The position numbers and the translations under genes are program-made. The notes beneath the pieces are model-generated. The model had not been told where the DNA came from. It did not search any database and saw only the letters and a list, made by a program, of their open reading frames with translations. Positions 20,493 to 31,005 of a stretch of 64,000 bases of DNA are shown piece by piece; position 1 is the first letter of the stretch, and each line of letters begins with the position of its first letter. Origin of the DNA: CAVOGJ01 sp963695405 (GTDB lineage Bacteria > Planctomycetota > Planctomycetia > Pirellulales > Pirellulaceae); the NCBI GenBank assembly GCA_963695405.1, contig CAVOGJ010000015.1, positions 1 to 64,000 of the forward strand, given 5' to 3'.

Positions 20493-23018
20493 GTGGAACA
20501 AAGACGACTCATCACCTTCATGCTGACCGCCTCGCTGATCATGCTGGGCTACCTGCAGTTGCAGTTACTGCTGAATCCGCCCCAGCCACCCGACGAAGTG
20601 GCCGAGCAGGCGGATGCCGAGGCGGCGGAGGTCGCCGCCGATGCGGCGGCCGATGCAGCGGCACCCGATGCCGTGGCACCCGATCCCGCTGCGGCGGCCG
20701 CCGACCGCCTGGCGGCGGAGGTCGAGAGCCCCAGTGACTTTGCCGCAGCGGAACCGGGCAACGAGGCGCCCGATCCACTCGTTCCCCTGCAGCGGCACGT
20801 GCTCGGCTCGCTCGATCCCGCCAGCCCCTTTCAGGTCGCCGTGACGTTCTCGAATCGAGGGGCGGCCATCGAGCGCATCGAGCTGAACGATCCTGATTAC
20901 CAGGAATTGGACGAATCAAGTGGATACTTGGGACACCTTTCGCTGACCGATGCCCAATCGGGAGGCTGCATCGTCGATACAGTGGCACCGGGCACGCCGG
21001 CCGCCCTGGCCGAGTGTGTCGAAGGCGGGGCACCCACCGGACTGCTAGGAACAACCTTCCGCGTGGATGACGGGGCGGCCTATCCCGCCGAGCGTGGAGA
21101 CCGGATCGTCGCTTTCAACGATCTCGACATTGCGGATGCCGCTTCGTTTCAAGCAGCACTGAAGGAAACGCGGCCCAAACAAACGGTGGAATTGACCGTC
21201 ATGCGACCGGCTGGCAACGGTGAGGAGGCGCGTTTGCGGTTTCGCACGCAGCTGACAAAGCACCCCTTGTCGGTCGTCGCGCCTGAGTACGGATTCGGTA
21301 ACGACCAAGCCGAACCCGATCAGCTTTCCTTTCTGCTGACCTTGGGCAAGCTGTCAGATGCCAAAGTCGGCCTGGGGAAAAACGAGATCAAGGGCTTGCC
21401 GTCGTTGTGGAATGAGACCTGGAAAGTCAACCTGCTCGACGATGGCCGAGGTATTGAATTTCGGCGGCGGTTGACGACCACCGAGATCGCCAGCGTCGGC
21501 GGCAAGTCGGGACTCGAGCTGGTGAAGCGGTACTGGCTGACGCCCGTCGATCGCGCGGCATCCGATCCCCAGGGGAGCGCCGGATATGGGATCAAGCTGG
21601 AAGTGGAAATTCGCAATATTGGCCCACAGAAGCAGGAACTTGCCTACCAGCTGGATGGCCCATCGGGGCTGCCGCTGGAGGGCTGGTGGTATTCGTACAA
21701 GACCCATCCCACGGCGTTCAGCGTGGCCGGCGCTCGCGATGTCGTGTTTCGTGAGCAAGGAGGCCCGCACAAGCTGTTCGTCTGCAGTGAAATTACCAAG
21801 CAGGCGATGGAGGAGGAGAATAGCCCTTTTACACCGCTGGCCGAATCAGCCAACGACATCGAAGTCAAATACGCCGGCTGTGACGCCCAGTATTTTTCCG
21901 TCGTGCTCTTACCCGCTTCGGCCGGCAATGAAGTTGGTTCGCAAATTTTCAGTGAAGCGGTCGCGCGGGCGATCGGGCCACTCGACGAAGACAACCGGAA
22001 GAAAAGAACGAACACATCGTTCCGCTTGACCAGTCGCACACTGGAATTGGCAGCCGGCGAAGCCGTCCAGGATGACTTTATCATTTTTGCGGGCCCCAAA
22101 GATGAACCGGTCCTGCAGCCCTACGGCTTGCAGGATTGCATCGTTTACGGCTGGTTCGGGTTTGTGGCCAAACCGATGCTGAAGATTTTGCACGCCTTTC
22201 GCAGCTTCATCCCCAGCTGGGGACTCTCCATCATCTGTCTGACCGTACTGGTGCGTGGCTGCATGTACCCGCTCGGGCGGCGGATGGCGTTGAACGCCCA
22301 GAAGATGCAAGAACTGGCTCCAGAAATGAAAGCCATCGCGGAAAAATACAAGAACGATTTGGAGAAACGATCTCAGGCACAGCGCGAGTTGTTCGCCAAG
22401 CACAAATACAATCCGCTGGCGGGCTGCCCGGTCATGTTCTTGCAACTGCCCATCTTTGTGGGACTCTACCGCAGTCTCAGCGTCGATATCGCGCTCCGCC
22501 AAGCTCCCTTTCTGCCGGGCATGACCTGGTGTGCCAACCTGGCTGGCCCCGATAAGTTCTGGAATTGGCAGAGCTTTATGCCCGAGTTCATCTCCAGCCC
22601 CAACGGATATCTCGGACCGTATCTCAACATCCTGCCACTCATCGCCGCTGGGCTGATGCTGTTGCAGCAAAAAATGTTCACGCCGCCGCCCCAGGACGAA
22701 CAGCAGGAAATGCAACAGAACATCATGAAATTCATGATGCTCTTCATGGCATTTATTTTCCACAAAGTCGCCTCGGGGCTGTGCGTCTACCTGATCGCCT
22801 CCAGCCTTTGGGGAGTCGCCGAGCGCAAGTTGTTGCCAAAACCCAAGGCGACGGATGGCAAAGCACCTCCGCCACCCCAACCGGCAAAATCCGCCGGCAA
22901 AGCAAACGCCAAGTCAACACTTGAAGGACTGACCGGGTTCAAGTTTGGCTCGGCAGGCACCAACGGTGCCAATGGCGCGGAGCAACGACGGAAGCAACGG
23001 AGAAAAAGGCGCAAATAG
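20493..23018 (+). CDS. yidC: Membrane protein insertase YidC with an embedded PDZ-like domain
   Basis: YidC inserts and folds inner-membrane proteins alone or with SecYEG. The first membrane segment (LITFMLTASLIMLGYLQLQL, residues 7-26) is followed by an Ala/Asp/Glu-rich linker (30-95) and a large periplasmic domain. At about residues 157-255 this contains a PDZ-like module: GGCIVDTVAPGTPAA, then GDRIVAFNDLDIADAASFQ and TVELTVMRPAG. The conserved C-terminal 60KD_IMP core (about 565-800) has RMALNAQKMQELAPEMKAI, the CPVMFLQLPIFVGLYRSL segment and a last helix before a basic tail (RRKQRRKRRK) suited to ribosome contact. At 841 residues it is long for YidC; the PDZ-like module and linker explain the excess. 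The start is GTG 20493. It is followed by mnmE, the usual yidC neighbour. Confidence 0.95.
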   Translation: MEQRRLITFMLTASLIMLGYLQLQLLLNPPQPPDEVAEQADAEAAEVAADAAADAAAPDAVAPDPAAAAADRLAAEVESPSDFAAAEPGNEAPDPLVPLQRHVLGSLDPASPFQVAVTFSNRGAAIERIELNDPDYQELDESSGYLGHLSLTDAQSGGCIVDTVAPGTPAALAECVEGGAPTGLLGTTFRVDDGAAYPAERGDRIVAFNDLDIADAASFQAALKETRPKQTVELTVMRPAGNGEEARLRFRTQLTKHPLSVVAPEYGFGNDQAEPDQLSFLLTLGKLSDAKVGLGKNEIKGLPSLWNETWKVNLLDDGRGIEFRRRLTTTEIASVGGKSGLELVKRYWLTPVDRAASDPQGSAGYGIKLEVEIRNIGPQKQELAYQLDGPSGLPLEGWWYSYKTHPTAFSVAGARDVVFREQGGPHKLFVCSEITKQAMEEENSPFTPLAESANDIEVKYAGCDAQYFSVVLLPASAGNEVGSQIFSEAVARAIGPLDEDNRKKRTNTSFRLTSRTLELAAGEAVQDDFIIFAGPKDEPVLQPYGLQDCIVYGWFGFVAKPMLKILHAFRSFIPSWGLSIICLTVLVRGCMYPLGRRMALNAQKMQELAPEMKAIAEKYKNDLEKRSQAQRELFAKHKYNPLAGCPVMFLQLPIFVGLYRSLSVDIALRQAPFLPGMTWCANLAGPDKFWNWQSFMPEFISSPNGYLGPYLNILPLIAAGLMLLQQKMFTPPPQDEQQEMQQNIMKFMMLFMAFIFHKVASGLCVYLIASSLWGVAERKLLPKPKATDGKAPPPPQPAKSAGKANAKSTLEGLTGFKFGSAGTNGANGAEQRRKQRRKRRK

Positions 23019-23057
23019 TCCCCGTCCGGCTGTGACTCGTAACGCCGCCACACCGTC

Positions 23058-24405
23058 GTGAATGATACGATCGCCGCGATTGCCACGGTTCCCCAAGCCG
23101 CCTCCCGCGGCGTGATTCGCGTGAGCGGACCCGATACGATCGCCATCCTGGCACCTTGGTTCACCTCGCAGGTGGCATGGACGACCGCGAAACAGGCCCG
23201 TGTCTTCGATGGCGATCTGCACATCGAGCCGGGGCGAACCGTTCCCGGGCGGCTCTACCTGTGGCCCAACCACCGTAGCTATACGCGACAACCGACTGCG
23301 GAACTGCATACGATTGGCGCCCTCCCCCTCCTCTCACGGGTGCTCCATCAGCTTTGTGAATCCGGAGCGCGACTGGCGGAACCTGGCGAATTCACGCTCC
23401 GCGCGTTTCTGTCGGGCCGCCTTGATCTCACGCAAGCCGAAGCAGTGCTCGGTGTCATCGATGCCGAAAACGAAGGCCAACTTCGCACGGCTCTGGGACA
23501 ACTGGCCGGCGGACTCGCCCGGCAACTGACGTCCCTCCGTGATGACTTGCTCAATCTAATCGCCGATCTCGAAGCAGGACTCGATTTTGTTGAGGACGAT
23601 ATCCAATTCATTACGCCTGAGCAGACGCTGCAGCGAATTCAGAACGCGCGGCACGAGGTGAGTCGGCTATTAACGCGCATGACGACACGCGGCACGTCCG
23701 TCCGCCTGCCAAAAGTCGTCCTGGTGGGCAGCCCCAACGTCGGGAAAAGTAGCCTCCTCAACGCGCTGGCCGACGCACCCGTCGCAATCGTCTCCTCGCA
23801 TTCCGGTACGACGCGGGATTATGTGACCCACACCTTGGAGCTGGGTGATGTCGCCTGCGAGTTGTTGGACACAGCTGGATTCACGGACATTCAGGAAGAC
23901 AATCCCGATGGCGCGAGCACAAACCGCCGCCCGCGAGTCCTCGGGGCAAGCGTCCGCCCGACTGATCTGCCTCGACGCCTCACGTTGCCTGCGTGACGAT
24001 GAACGGGAATGCCTCGGCGAGGTGCGCGTGGATCGGGATATCGTCGTTCTCACCAAAGCGGACTTGCCACGGAAACTGGACCTGGCGACTCCCTGCGTCA
24101 TCACCAGCGCCACGACCGGGCAGGGACTTGACGAACTGCGGGCACGCCTCCGACAACGCATCGAGCAAGATGTCACCTGTCGATCGGAGACGCTGGCGTC
24201 AACGAACGCACGTTGCCAACTCAGCCTCGGCAGCTGCCTCGACCACCTGCAGACGGCCGAACAACTGGTGAACGAAGGCCGCGGCGACGAGCTGATCGCG
24301 TCCGAGATGCGGCTCGCACTCGACGAATTGGGGCGCGTGGCCGGCGTCGTTTATACGGATGACATTCTGGATCGCATTTTCAGTCGTTTTTGCATCGGAA
24401 AATAA
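23058..24405 (+). CDS. mnmE: tRNA modification GTPase MnmE (one frameshift)
   Basis: MnmE works with MnmG to make the cmnm5 group on wobble uridines. The N-terminal tetrahydrofolate-binding domain begins VNDTIAAIATVPQAASRGVI (GTG start) and includes EPGEFTLRAFLSGRLDLTQA. The helical and G domains show GSPNVGKSS (G1), SGTTRDYV (switch), LLDTAGF (G3) and LTKAD (G4). The C-terminus ends CIGK, the C-x-G-K motif needed for tRNA modification. The frame breaks near 23930, between G3 and G4, and resumes in another frame up to the correct C-terminus. The total length of about 449 residues is normal. A single-base error is more likely than a null mutation. It is 39 bp downstream of yidC, a conserved pairing in bacteria. 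Confidence 0.94.
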
Positions 24406-24456
24406 GCCCTCCGGCGACCCAGGCTGCTGACGTGCGTCCCCCGCTTGTCGCAAACC

Positions 24457-24488
24457 AAAAAAAAACGACCGCTCTCAGTGGCGGTCGC
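24457..24488 (-). terminator. Rho-independent terminator for the PEP-CTERM gene
   Basis: On the minus strand a stem CGACCGC/GCGGTCG (7 bp, 8-base loop) is followed by a run of nine T. On the plus strand this reads as nine A at 24457-24465 before the stem. It lies 33 bp beyond the stop of the gene ending at 24521 and can only serve that strand, since no T tract follows on the plus side for mnmE. Confidence 0.88.
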
Positions 24489-24520
24489 TTCCGATACGTA
24501 GTTTTGTGGGGAAGGGCCGT

Positions 24521-25351
24521 TCAACAAACCCCAAGCCGTCGGGCTCGGACGCGGCCAAAAGCGAGCCCCATCAAACCGACGAGGGCCAGACAGATACTCG
24601 TCGGCTCAGGAACGTTGATAATGAAGGTGCTCGTCCCGCTCGCCGAATCGCCCGCGCTGGTTCGAAATCGGAATTCCGCACTCATATCAGTGACGGCGCC
24701 GAGTGGCACGGCCGCTTGATTGGTGCTCGAATAGGTCGTCGACGAGACGGGAAAGCTCTCGCTCACGGTCGACGACGAGTAACGAGTCGATGAACTGATT
24801 CCCGACACAAGTGACGCGAAGGTTGTGCCCGTAGCGGGGACGGATAACGGATCGTTGTAAAATGCTTGATAGGCCCTCCCACCCGGATGCAAGCCAGTGA
24901 GCGAAGCTCCATTGCCGTTGAAATCCGAAACGGTGACCGCCGCGGTAGCGCGTCCCACGGCATTCGGAATCGGCGAGAAACCGAGGTTAGCCGACGTTAC
25001 CGTGTAATTCGTGGCGAATCCTGAACTCACCACAAAGTTGAGCGTCACGACGGGGTCCGCAATGTAGGTGACACTCACATTTTCAAGAATCGTATCGACA
25101 CCCATGTCCAGCTGCCCGTTTTCGTTGGCGTCGATGAGGAGCACGGGCTCCGCCAAGGTCCAGTCCAGCGTGTCACCGAATTGTCTATTTTCTTCAGACA
25201 ATGAAACGGCATATTCGCCCGTCAGATTGCTGCCGACTTCCCTGGCCTCGATCACAAAGAGGGTCTCGGACACGACGCCCGCGGAACCCGCCACCGCAAT
25301 CAAGAGAACGCTTGCGAAACTAAGCAAGACGGCTTGTCTTGTCAGTATCAT
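24521..25351 (-). CDS. Secreted PEP-CTERM protein of unknown function
   Basis: A signal peptide (MILTRQAVLLSFASVLLIAV) precedes a beta-rich, Ser/Thr-rich body of about 220 residues with no recognised domain. The C-terminus has VPEPTSICLALVGLMGLAFG followed by an Arg cluster (RVRARR), a PEP-CTERM sorting signal. This is the tripartite motif, hydrophobic helix and basic tail read by exosortase in bacteria that make extracellular matrix. ATG 25351 is preceded by GGAGAAG 8 bases upstream. A strong intrinsic terminator follows. No exosortase gene is in the window. The stretch DANENGQLDMGVDTILENVS looks like a calcium-loop remnant. The gene is intact. Confidence 0.87.
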   Translation of the reverse strand: MILTRQAVLLSFASVLLIAVAGSAGVVSETLFVIEAREVGSNLTGEYAVSLSEENRQFGDTLDWTLAEPVLLIDANENGQLDMGVDTILENVSVTYIADPVVTLNFVVSSGFATNYTVTSANLGFSPIPNAVGRATAAVTVSDFNGNGASLTGLHPGGRAYQAFYNDPLSVPATGTTFASLVSGISSSTRYSSSTVSESFPVSSTTYSSTNQAAVPLGAVTDMSAEFRFRTSAGDSASGTSTFIINVPEPTSICLALVGLMGLAFGRVRARRLGVC

Positions 25352-25848
25352 TATTTCTTCTCCGTTGTGTTGGATTTTTCGAACTGAATCAATGCATACG
25401 TGTTGGCTGTGTCTCCGCGCGCTCCCGGCGACAAGCGAAACTCCCTCAACCGGTGCATCGTATCTGCCGACTGCGGTCGTCGCTGCTGGAGGGGCCAAAA
25501 AAAATGCCAACACTCACACACCCCTACTCACTGTGGGAGTAGAGACGCAAAAGTGATGGCATTACTCAAAAAGCAGTAGCGGTGCCTCAGATGGAAGGTC
25601 GAATAATGAGTTCTTCTCGTCACCAAGTGTTCACACTAACGCTCGACTTCCGTGCCCCGACGCCCCTATCCTACCGACCTTCCTGACCGTGTCAAGAACA
25701 AGCCCCGCCACTCGCAATTTTTCTCGCGCCGACCACCGCGCAGCCAACGCATTCCGCCCACATTGCCAGATTTCCCACGACTCACACGGATTCGCGTCGC
25801 CGGCCCGGCCCAGACGTGTCGTCCCCACCGGCGTATGCTACCCGCCGC
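25352..25848. other. About 500 bp without a recognised gene
   Basis: This stretch contains the promoter side of the PEP-CTERM gene and the 3' end of the YceI gene. Its first 250 bp are less GC-rich than the surrounding genes. Short frames occur on both strands, but none has conserved character or a ribosome binding site. No RNA gene or repeat was recognised. Confidence 0.4.
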
Positions 25849-26540
25849 CTAGCGGCGGGCCAGCTCATGCATGGTGCCAGCGACCCACACATCACCGTAG
25901 ATCGCCAACTCGTCAGCGATACCAATCGCGCCGAGTGCTTTTTTGTAGGGTGCGATGCCGAAACTCGTCTGCTTGATGCGCACGCGACCACGCAGGTGGC
26001 TCCAACCGTTCTTCTCCTCGGCCTCCACCACGACGGCAATCGGTTGGCTGACACCATGAAGTTCGAGCGTGCCGGACAATTGATACTGAGGAGGTCCTTT
26101 GCTGGCCGCCTCATCCAGGGGTCGGATCGAGCTGATGATGAATCTGGCCGTGGGGTACTTGGCCGCATGCAGCACATCGGGACCGATCATCGTGGCCTGC
26201 GCTTTTCTTGGGTGGAGGCGTCGAGCACTCGTTTCAAGCCAATATACTTCCGCGCTGACGCGGTATCCGCCTGAAAGGACCGCATTTCGAAGACCAATTC
26301 GCCCGCCTGTCCCCCGGAGCTGATCGTACCGGACCGGATGCGACCTTCGATCGCATGTTCATGCCCCAGGCTGGTTTTTTTGAAGACGTGGGCGTAGATA
26401 CGGCTGGCCGCAAGATCGACATCGCCTACCGCATAGGAAGGTTGCCCATGGATGCGACCCACGCCGCGCTGGGCGGTCGTCAACGCGGGATCAATCATCA
26501 CGCTGAGGAGCAGTAACGGGTAGAAAGCCCATCGATCCAT
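25849..26540 (-). CDS. YceI-like secreted lipid-binding protein (one frameshift)
   Basis: An N-terminal signal peptide (MDRWAFYPLLLLSVMIDPAL, cleaved near TTAQ) leads into a YceI-type lipocalin-like barrel. Recognisable parts are YAVGDVDLAASRIYAHVFK, LGHEHAIEGRI, then VLHAAKYPTARFIISSI, YQLSGTLELHGVSQPI and RIKQTSFGIAPYKKALGAIG. The family binds polyisoprenoid or other amphiphilic lipids in the periplasm; the ligand here is unknown. ATG 26540 has GGAGAAG upstream. The frame breaks near 26200, between TQEK and MIGPDVLHA. The length of about 230 residues fits the family. No cytochrome b561 partner, often found beside yceI, is present. Confidence 0.85.
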
Positions 26541-26892
26541 CGCATTCTTCTCCCCGCCGGCGAAACGCACTCCCACGAGCACCTGACTGCCGGACGTTGT
26601 AGGCGATTTGACCATTCAGGGCGACGGCGATTCGCCACCCCATCGTGATGGTGCTGGGAGCGCCCGTTGGCGTTGCATATCGCCAGGCTATTGCCGACCG
26701 ATACGAACTTGGTCGTGCTATCAGCGTGATCACGCCGTGGACGTACGCGGGACAGACATTCTGCCCCTCGTACTCGGCACAAAACGTGCTGTGTTGATCA
26801 ACGATCAGGCATGTTGCCTGCCGGCACGCATGCGGAAGAGTCCCCGCCGCACTGGCACAAGTTGGGCGACTTCGGCGACGAGGCGCCAACGA
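26541..26892. other. Intergenic, nothing recognised
   Basis: This stretch of about 350 bp lies between the end of hrpA and the start of the YceI gene, both on the minus strand. The spacing implies a separate promoter for the YceI gene. I saw no hairpin terminator after hrpA and no RNA gene. Confidence 0.4.
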
Positions 26893-29800
26893 TCAAACGA
26901 CTTTCGCCAGTTCTTTCTCCAGTCGCTTGGCGGAAACGGAGATGGATGTCCCCAGCGGCTGCGCGAAACACGAAACGCGGTATTCCTCAAGCATCCAGCG
27001 ATACGATTCGAGATGCGGACAGCCGCGGCGTTCGGACGCCAAACGATCCTGTTCCCGCACGTACAACCGCCAGAAGTGCTCGATCTCTTCCGTGGCCCCT
27101 TGATCACGCTGTCCGCTCCCACTATGTAGACGTTCCAGTCGGTAGGTCATCGCTGCCAGATAGCGTGGGAACTCGACCAGCCATTGCCAGGGCGTGCCGA
27201 CGAGAAAATCGTCCGCGAACAAGCTTGCCAGTTGCTGCTTCATGTCTTGCACGGCGTATGCCCACTGCCGGGGCATCGGTTCTTCCAAGGCCAACCGTGC
27301 TGCCTGGTACGCCTGAAAGATCCTCGGCAGCAGCTTGGCGACGTCCTGAGTCGCGACGCCAATCCGCTCCGCGGCGGTTTCCATTCGCGCGGCGAATTCC
27401 TCCCGATTGCGCGGCAGTGTTTCCCGCGGCTGAAAAAACGCACGATCTGCCAGCAAGTCGCGAGTCTGTTCGGTCAACGATTCGCGTGTGCAGAGCCCCG
27501 CAGCCCACAGGCAAACGTTGTCAAAATCGGGCAGCCAACGGATTTGCGACCGCAGCGCCCGACGCTGCGCGAGTGCGTACAGCCGGCGAATGCCGGCTCG
27601 CGTTTGCTGTCGGGAAAGTTCGGCCGAATTCAGCAGCCGCAGCCCCACGGCATCCGCCTGGTCGACGATCGTGGGAAAGGCGTCGAGCTGAATCCCGCCA
27701 TGCACGATCGCAACTTTCCCCGGTAATTCGCCAAAATCCCACTCCGTGATGCCGTCCCGTTGCCACTCGTCGTGGGTCGTCGTGGTGACTTCGGGAGATG
27801 TCGTCACCTGCAGCGATTGCAAGAGGGCGTTGATATCACGCCCTTCCTCGATCAACTGCCCCTCGGCATCCACGACGCGGATGTTCATGCGTAAGTGGTG
27901 AGGCAATTTCTCCAGGCGAAAGGCATCTGGCGAAATCCGCTCTCCCGCCAGCTCACCGAGAATACGGACGAGTTCGGGAAAGAAGTCTCCTGTCGCCCCC
28001 TGCAGTCGGCTGGCCGCGACGCGCGCCGTATCGGCGCGGGAATCAAGCCCCGTCGTATCGATTTCGGCAGGCTACGAATCAGGCCGACAATTTTTTCCTC
28101 CAGCAGACCGGGAACGAGCCATTCCATGCGATTGAGGGGCAGTTGCCCCAGGGCATCCGCCGGGACGGTGACCGTCAAGCCATCATCGGCTTGTCCCGGC
28201 GAAAATCGGTACTCCAATGGCAACTGCAGCGACCCCACTTCGACTTGATCCGGAAAGGCCGCGGCCATCCGCGGAGCCTCCTCGGTGGGCAGCAAGTCCT
28301 CCACGCGCATCAGAATGGCTTCACGATGTTTCTTATCCGACTTCAGCCAATACCGTAGCGACGCCATATCGTGAACGTCGTGAGGCACACGTTCATCATA
28401 GAAGCGATAGAGGGTGTACTCGTCGACGATCCAGTCGGGGCGGCGCGTCTTGGCGGCCAATCGTAGACTTTCGGCAATCACCTCTTCGTTGTGTCGATAG
28501 AATTTGTCCTGGCAATCAAGCTGCCGTTTGGCGAGCCCTTCGCGCACAAAGATCTCGGCTGGCTGCCGCCTGATCAATGTCGTTGTAGGGGATGCGACGC
28601 CGATTCACGATGGGCATGCCGAACAGCGACACCGACTCCCACACCATGACGCGGCCACTCTTGCGATGCCAATGCGGATCTTCATAGTTCCGCGTCACCA
28701 GGTGCGACGCTAAGGGCTCAATCCATTTGGGATCGATTTTGGCGACGGTGCGACCGTAACGGCGGCTTGTTTCCACCAGTTCCGCGACCAGACACCAGCT
28801 GGGCTTGGACTTGAACAGGCCCGAGCCGGGCCACAGAAAGAATTTGACGCCCCCCGGTCCCGTGTATTCATTCTCCGCCGAGCGAAAGGCGACTCCCGAA
28901 AGAAATCCCGCCAACAGAGCTTTATGGATATCATCGATGTTGTCGCGGCGGGGATAGCCACGCAGTCCGGCGTCGCGTGTGAGCTGCAGCAATTGACGAT
29001 GCGTCTCGGTCCATTCACGCATCCGATTGTAGGACAAGAAATTCCGCGCCACTCACGCCTTAACTGGCTGCGCGAAAGTCGCTCCTTGGCGTCATGGTAG
29101 AAATCCCAGAGCCTGAGAAAACTTTCGAAGTCCGACGTCTCCGACTTGAACTGCGCGTGTTGTTGGTCGGCGTGCTGCCGTTTTTCGTGGGGTCGTTCAC
29201 GCGGATCCTGCACCTCCAGCGCCGCTGCCACGATCAACGTCTCGCTCAAACAGTGTTCATCATCGGCCGCCAGAATCATGCGACCGATACGCGGGTCCAC
29301 GGGAAAACGACTCAGCCGCCTGCCCAAATCGGTCAGTCGATGGAACTCGTCGACGGCACCCAGTTCGAAGAGTGTCCCATATCCATCCCGAATGGCCTCG
29401 GGACGCGGCGGATCGATGAAGGGAAAATCTTCGACTCGACCCAGGTTCAGGGCCTTCGCGCGCAAAATCACGGCTGCCAGGTTGGTCCGTTGGATCTCCG
29501 GCGTCGTGAACTCAGGCCGTCGCAGGTAGTTTTCCTCGCTGTACAGCCGCACACAGACTCCCGGAGCCACTCGCCCGCACCGCCCGGCCCGCTGGTCGGC
29601 CGAAGCGCGGGATACCTCCTCGATCGGCAGTCGCTGCACTTTCGATCGCGGTGCGTAGCGGCTGATCCGCGCGGTTCCGGTATCCACCACATAGCGGATT
29701 CCCGGGACCGTCAGGGATGACTCGGCGACGTTGGTCGCCAGCACAACTCGGCGATACACCTGCGGCTGAAAGATGCGATTCTGCTCCGTGGCGCTCAACC

Positions 29801-30807
29801 GCGCGTACAGCGGCAGGATTTCGGTTCGCCGCGAGCCATCGCCGGGGAACGATCTGCCGCGCAAGCGGCGAGCCGCCTCGCGAATGTCACGCTCCGTTGG
29901 CAGAAATACCAGGATGTGCCCCGTGTCGATGGCCGCCAGTTCCAGCACCGCGTCCACCACGCCGGTCAACTCTTGCGTATCGTCTGCTTCCTCATCCGCC
30001 GGGCTCCGCAGCGGCTCATACGCGCATCTCGACGGGATAGCCCCGCCCGGACACGTCGATGAATGGAGCCGGCCCCCGATCCGTAGCGAAATGTTGACTG
30101 AACCGCTCCGCATCGATCGTGGCCGAGGTGATAATCACTCGTAACTCGGGCCTTCGCGGTAGTAGCTGATAAAGATAACCGAGGAGGAAGTCAATATTGA
30201 GCGACCGTTCGTGCGCCTCGTCAATGATGATGACTTCATACTGCTCGAGGAACCGATCACGCTGCGTCTCGGCCAGCAGAATTCCGTCGGTCATCAGCTT
30301 GATGTAGGTCTCGTCGCGCGTTTGGTCGGTAAATCGCACCTTGAATCCAACCGCCTCACCCAAGGGTACGGCGAGCTCTTCGGCCAGCCGCGATGCGATG
30401 GAGCGGGCCGCAATCCGTCGTGGCTGGGTGTGTCCGATCAGCCCCCGGATTCCATAGCCGGCAGCCAGGCATATCTTGGGAATTTGAGTCGACTTGCCCG
30501 AACCCGTCTCGCCGCTCACGACAACAACCTGATGCTCGCCGAGCGCCGTGACGATCTCCTGTTGATGAGCCAGAATAGGCAAGTCGCCAGCCAGCGTGAC
30601 GTGTGGCACCCGCTGTCGCCTCGCCGTGGCCGTGCCGATCGATCGCGACAATAATTGCTGGTAGGCCGCCGCGTTCCCGGGCCCCGTCGTTTCGGGCGAG
30701 GTGCCCAGGACGCGTCCGCTGATCGAACGCCACAACTTCCTCAGCCGCCGACAATCGCGGAGCATCGCCTGCTCAATTCGCGTTGCTGCTGGTAGATCCG
30801 TGGTCAT
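26893..30807 (-). CDS. hrpA: DEAH-box RNA helicase HrpA (four frameshifts)
   Basis: HrpA is an ATP-dependent 3'-5' RNA helicase; in Escherichia coli it is linked to mRNA processing and rescue of collided ribosomes. The N-terminal core has Walker A SGETGSGKST (about residue 100), QPRRIAARSIASRLAEE, the DEAH box IIIDEAHERS, motif III TSATI and motif VI QRAGRCGR. HA2/OB regions and the long DUF3418 C-terminal region follow. The total of about 1304 residues matches bacterial HrpA. ATG 30807 starts the chain. The frame changes near 30030, 29055, 28565 and 28040, with expected sequence resuming each time; for example SRLQGATGDFFPELVRIL bridges the last one. As in aceE, the pattern looks like base errors. 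Confidence 0.92.
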
Positions 30808-31005
30808 GGCGGGCCGCGAGACAGACTCTTCGAGTGACGATGCAATCACGTAACATGGTACGCAACGGCATCGTGGGAGGGCAGACCTTGTCGCCCATTC
30901 GCCGCCGGATCCGCGATCGGGGGCACTTCCGGACGACTGATCGGTCGACAGCGAACCGGGCTCGGAATACCATACAAGGTCAGCTTTCGATGCTGAGGAC
31001 TCGCT

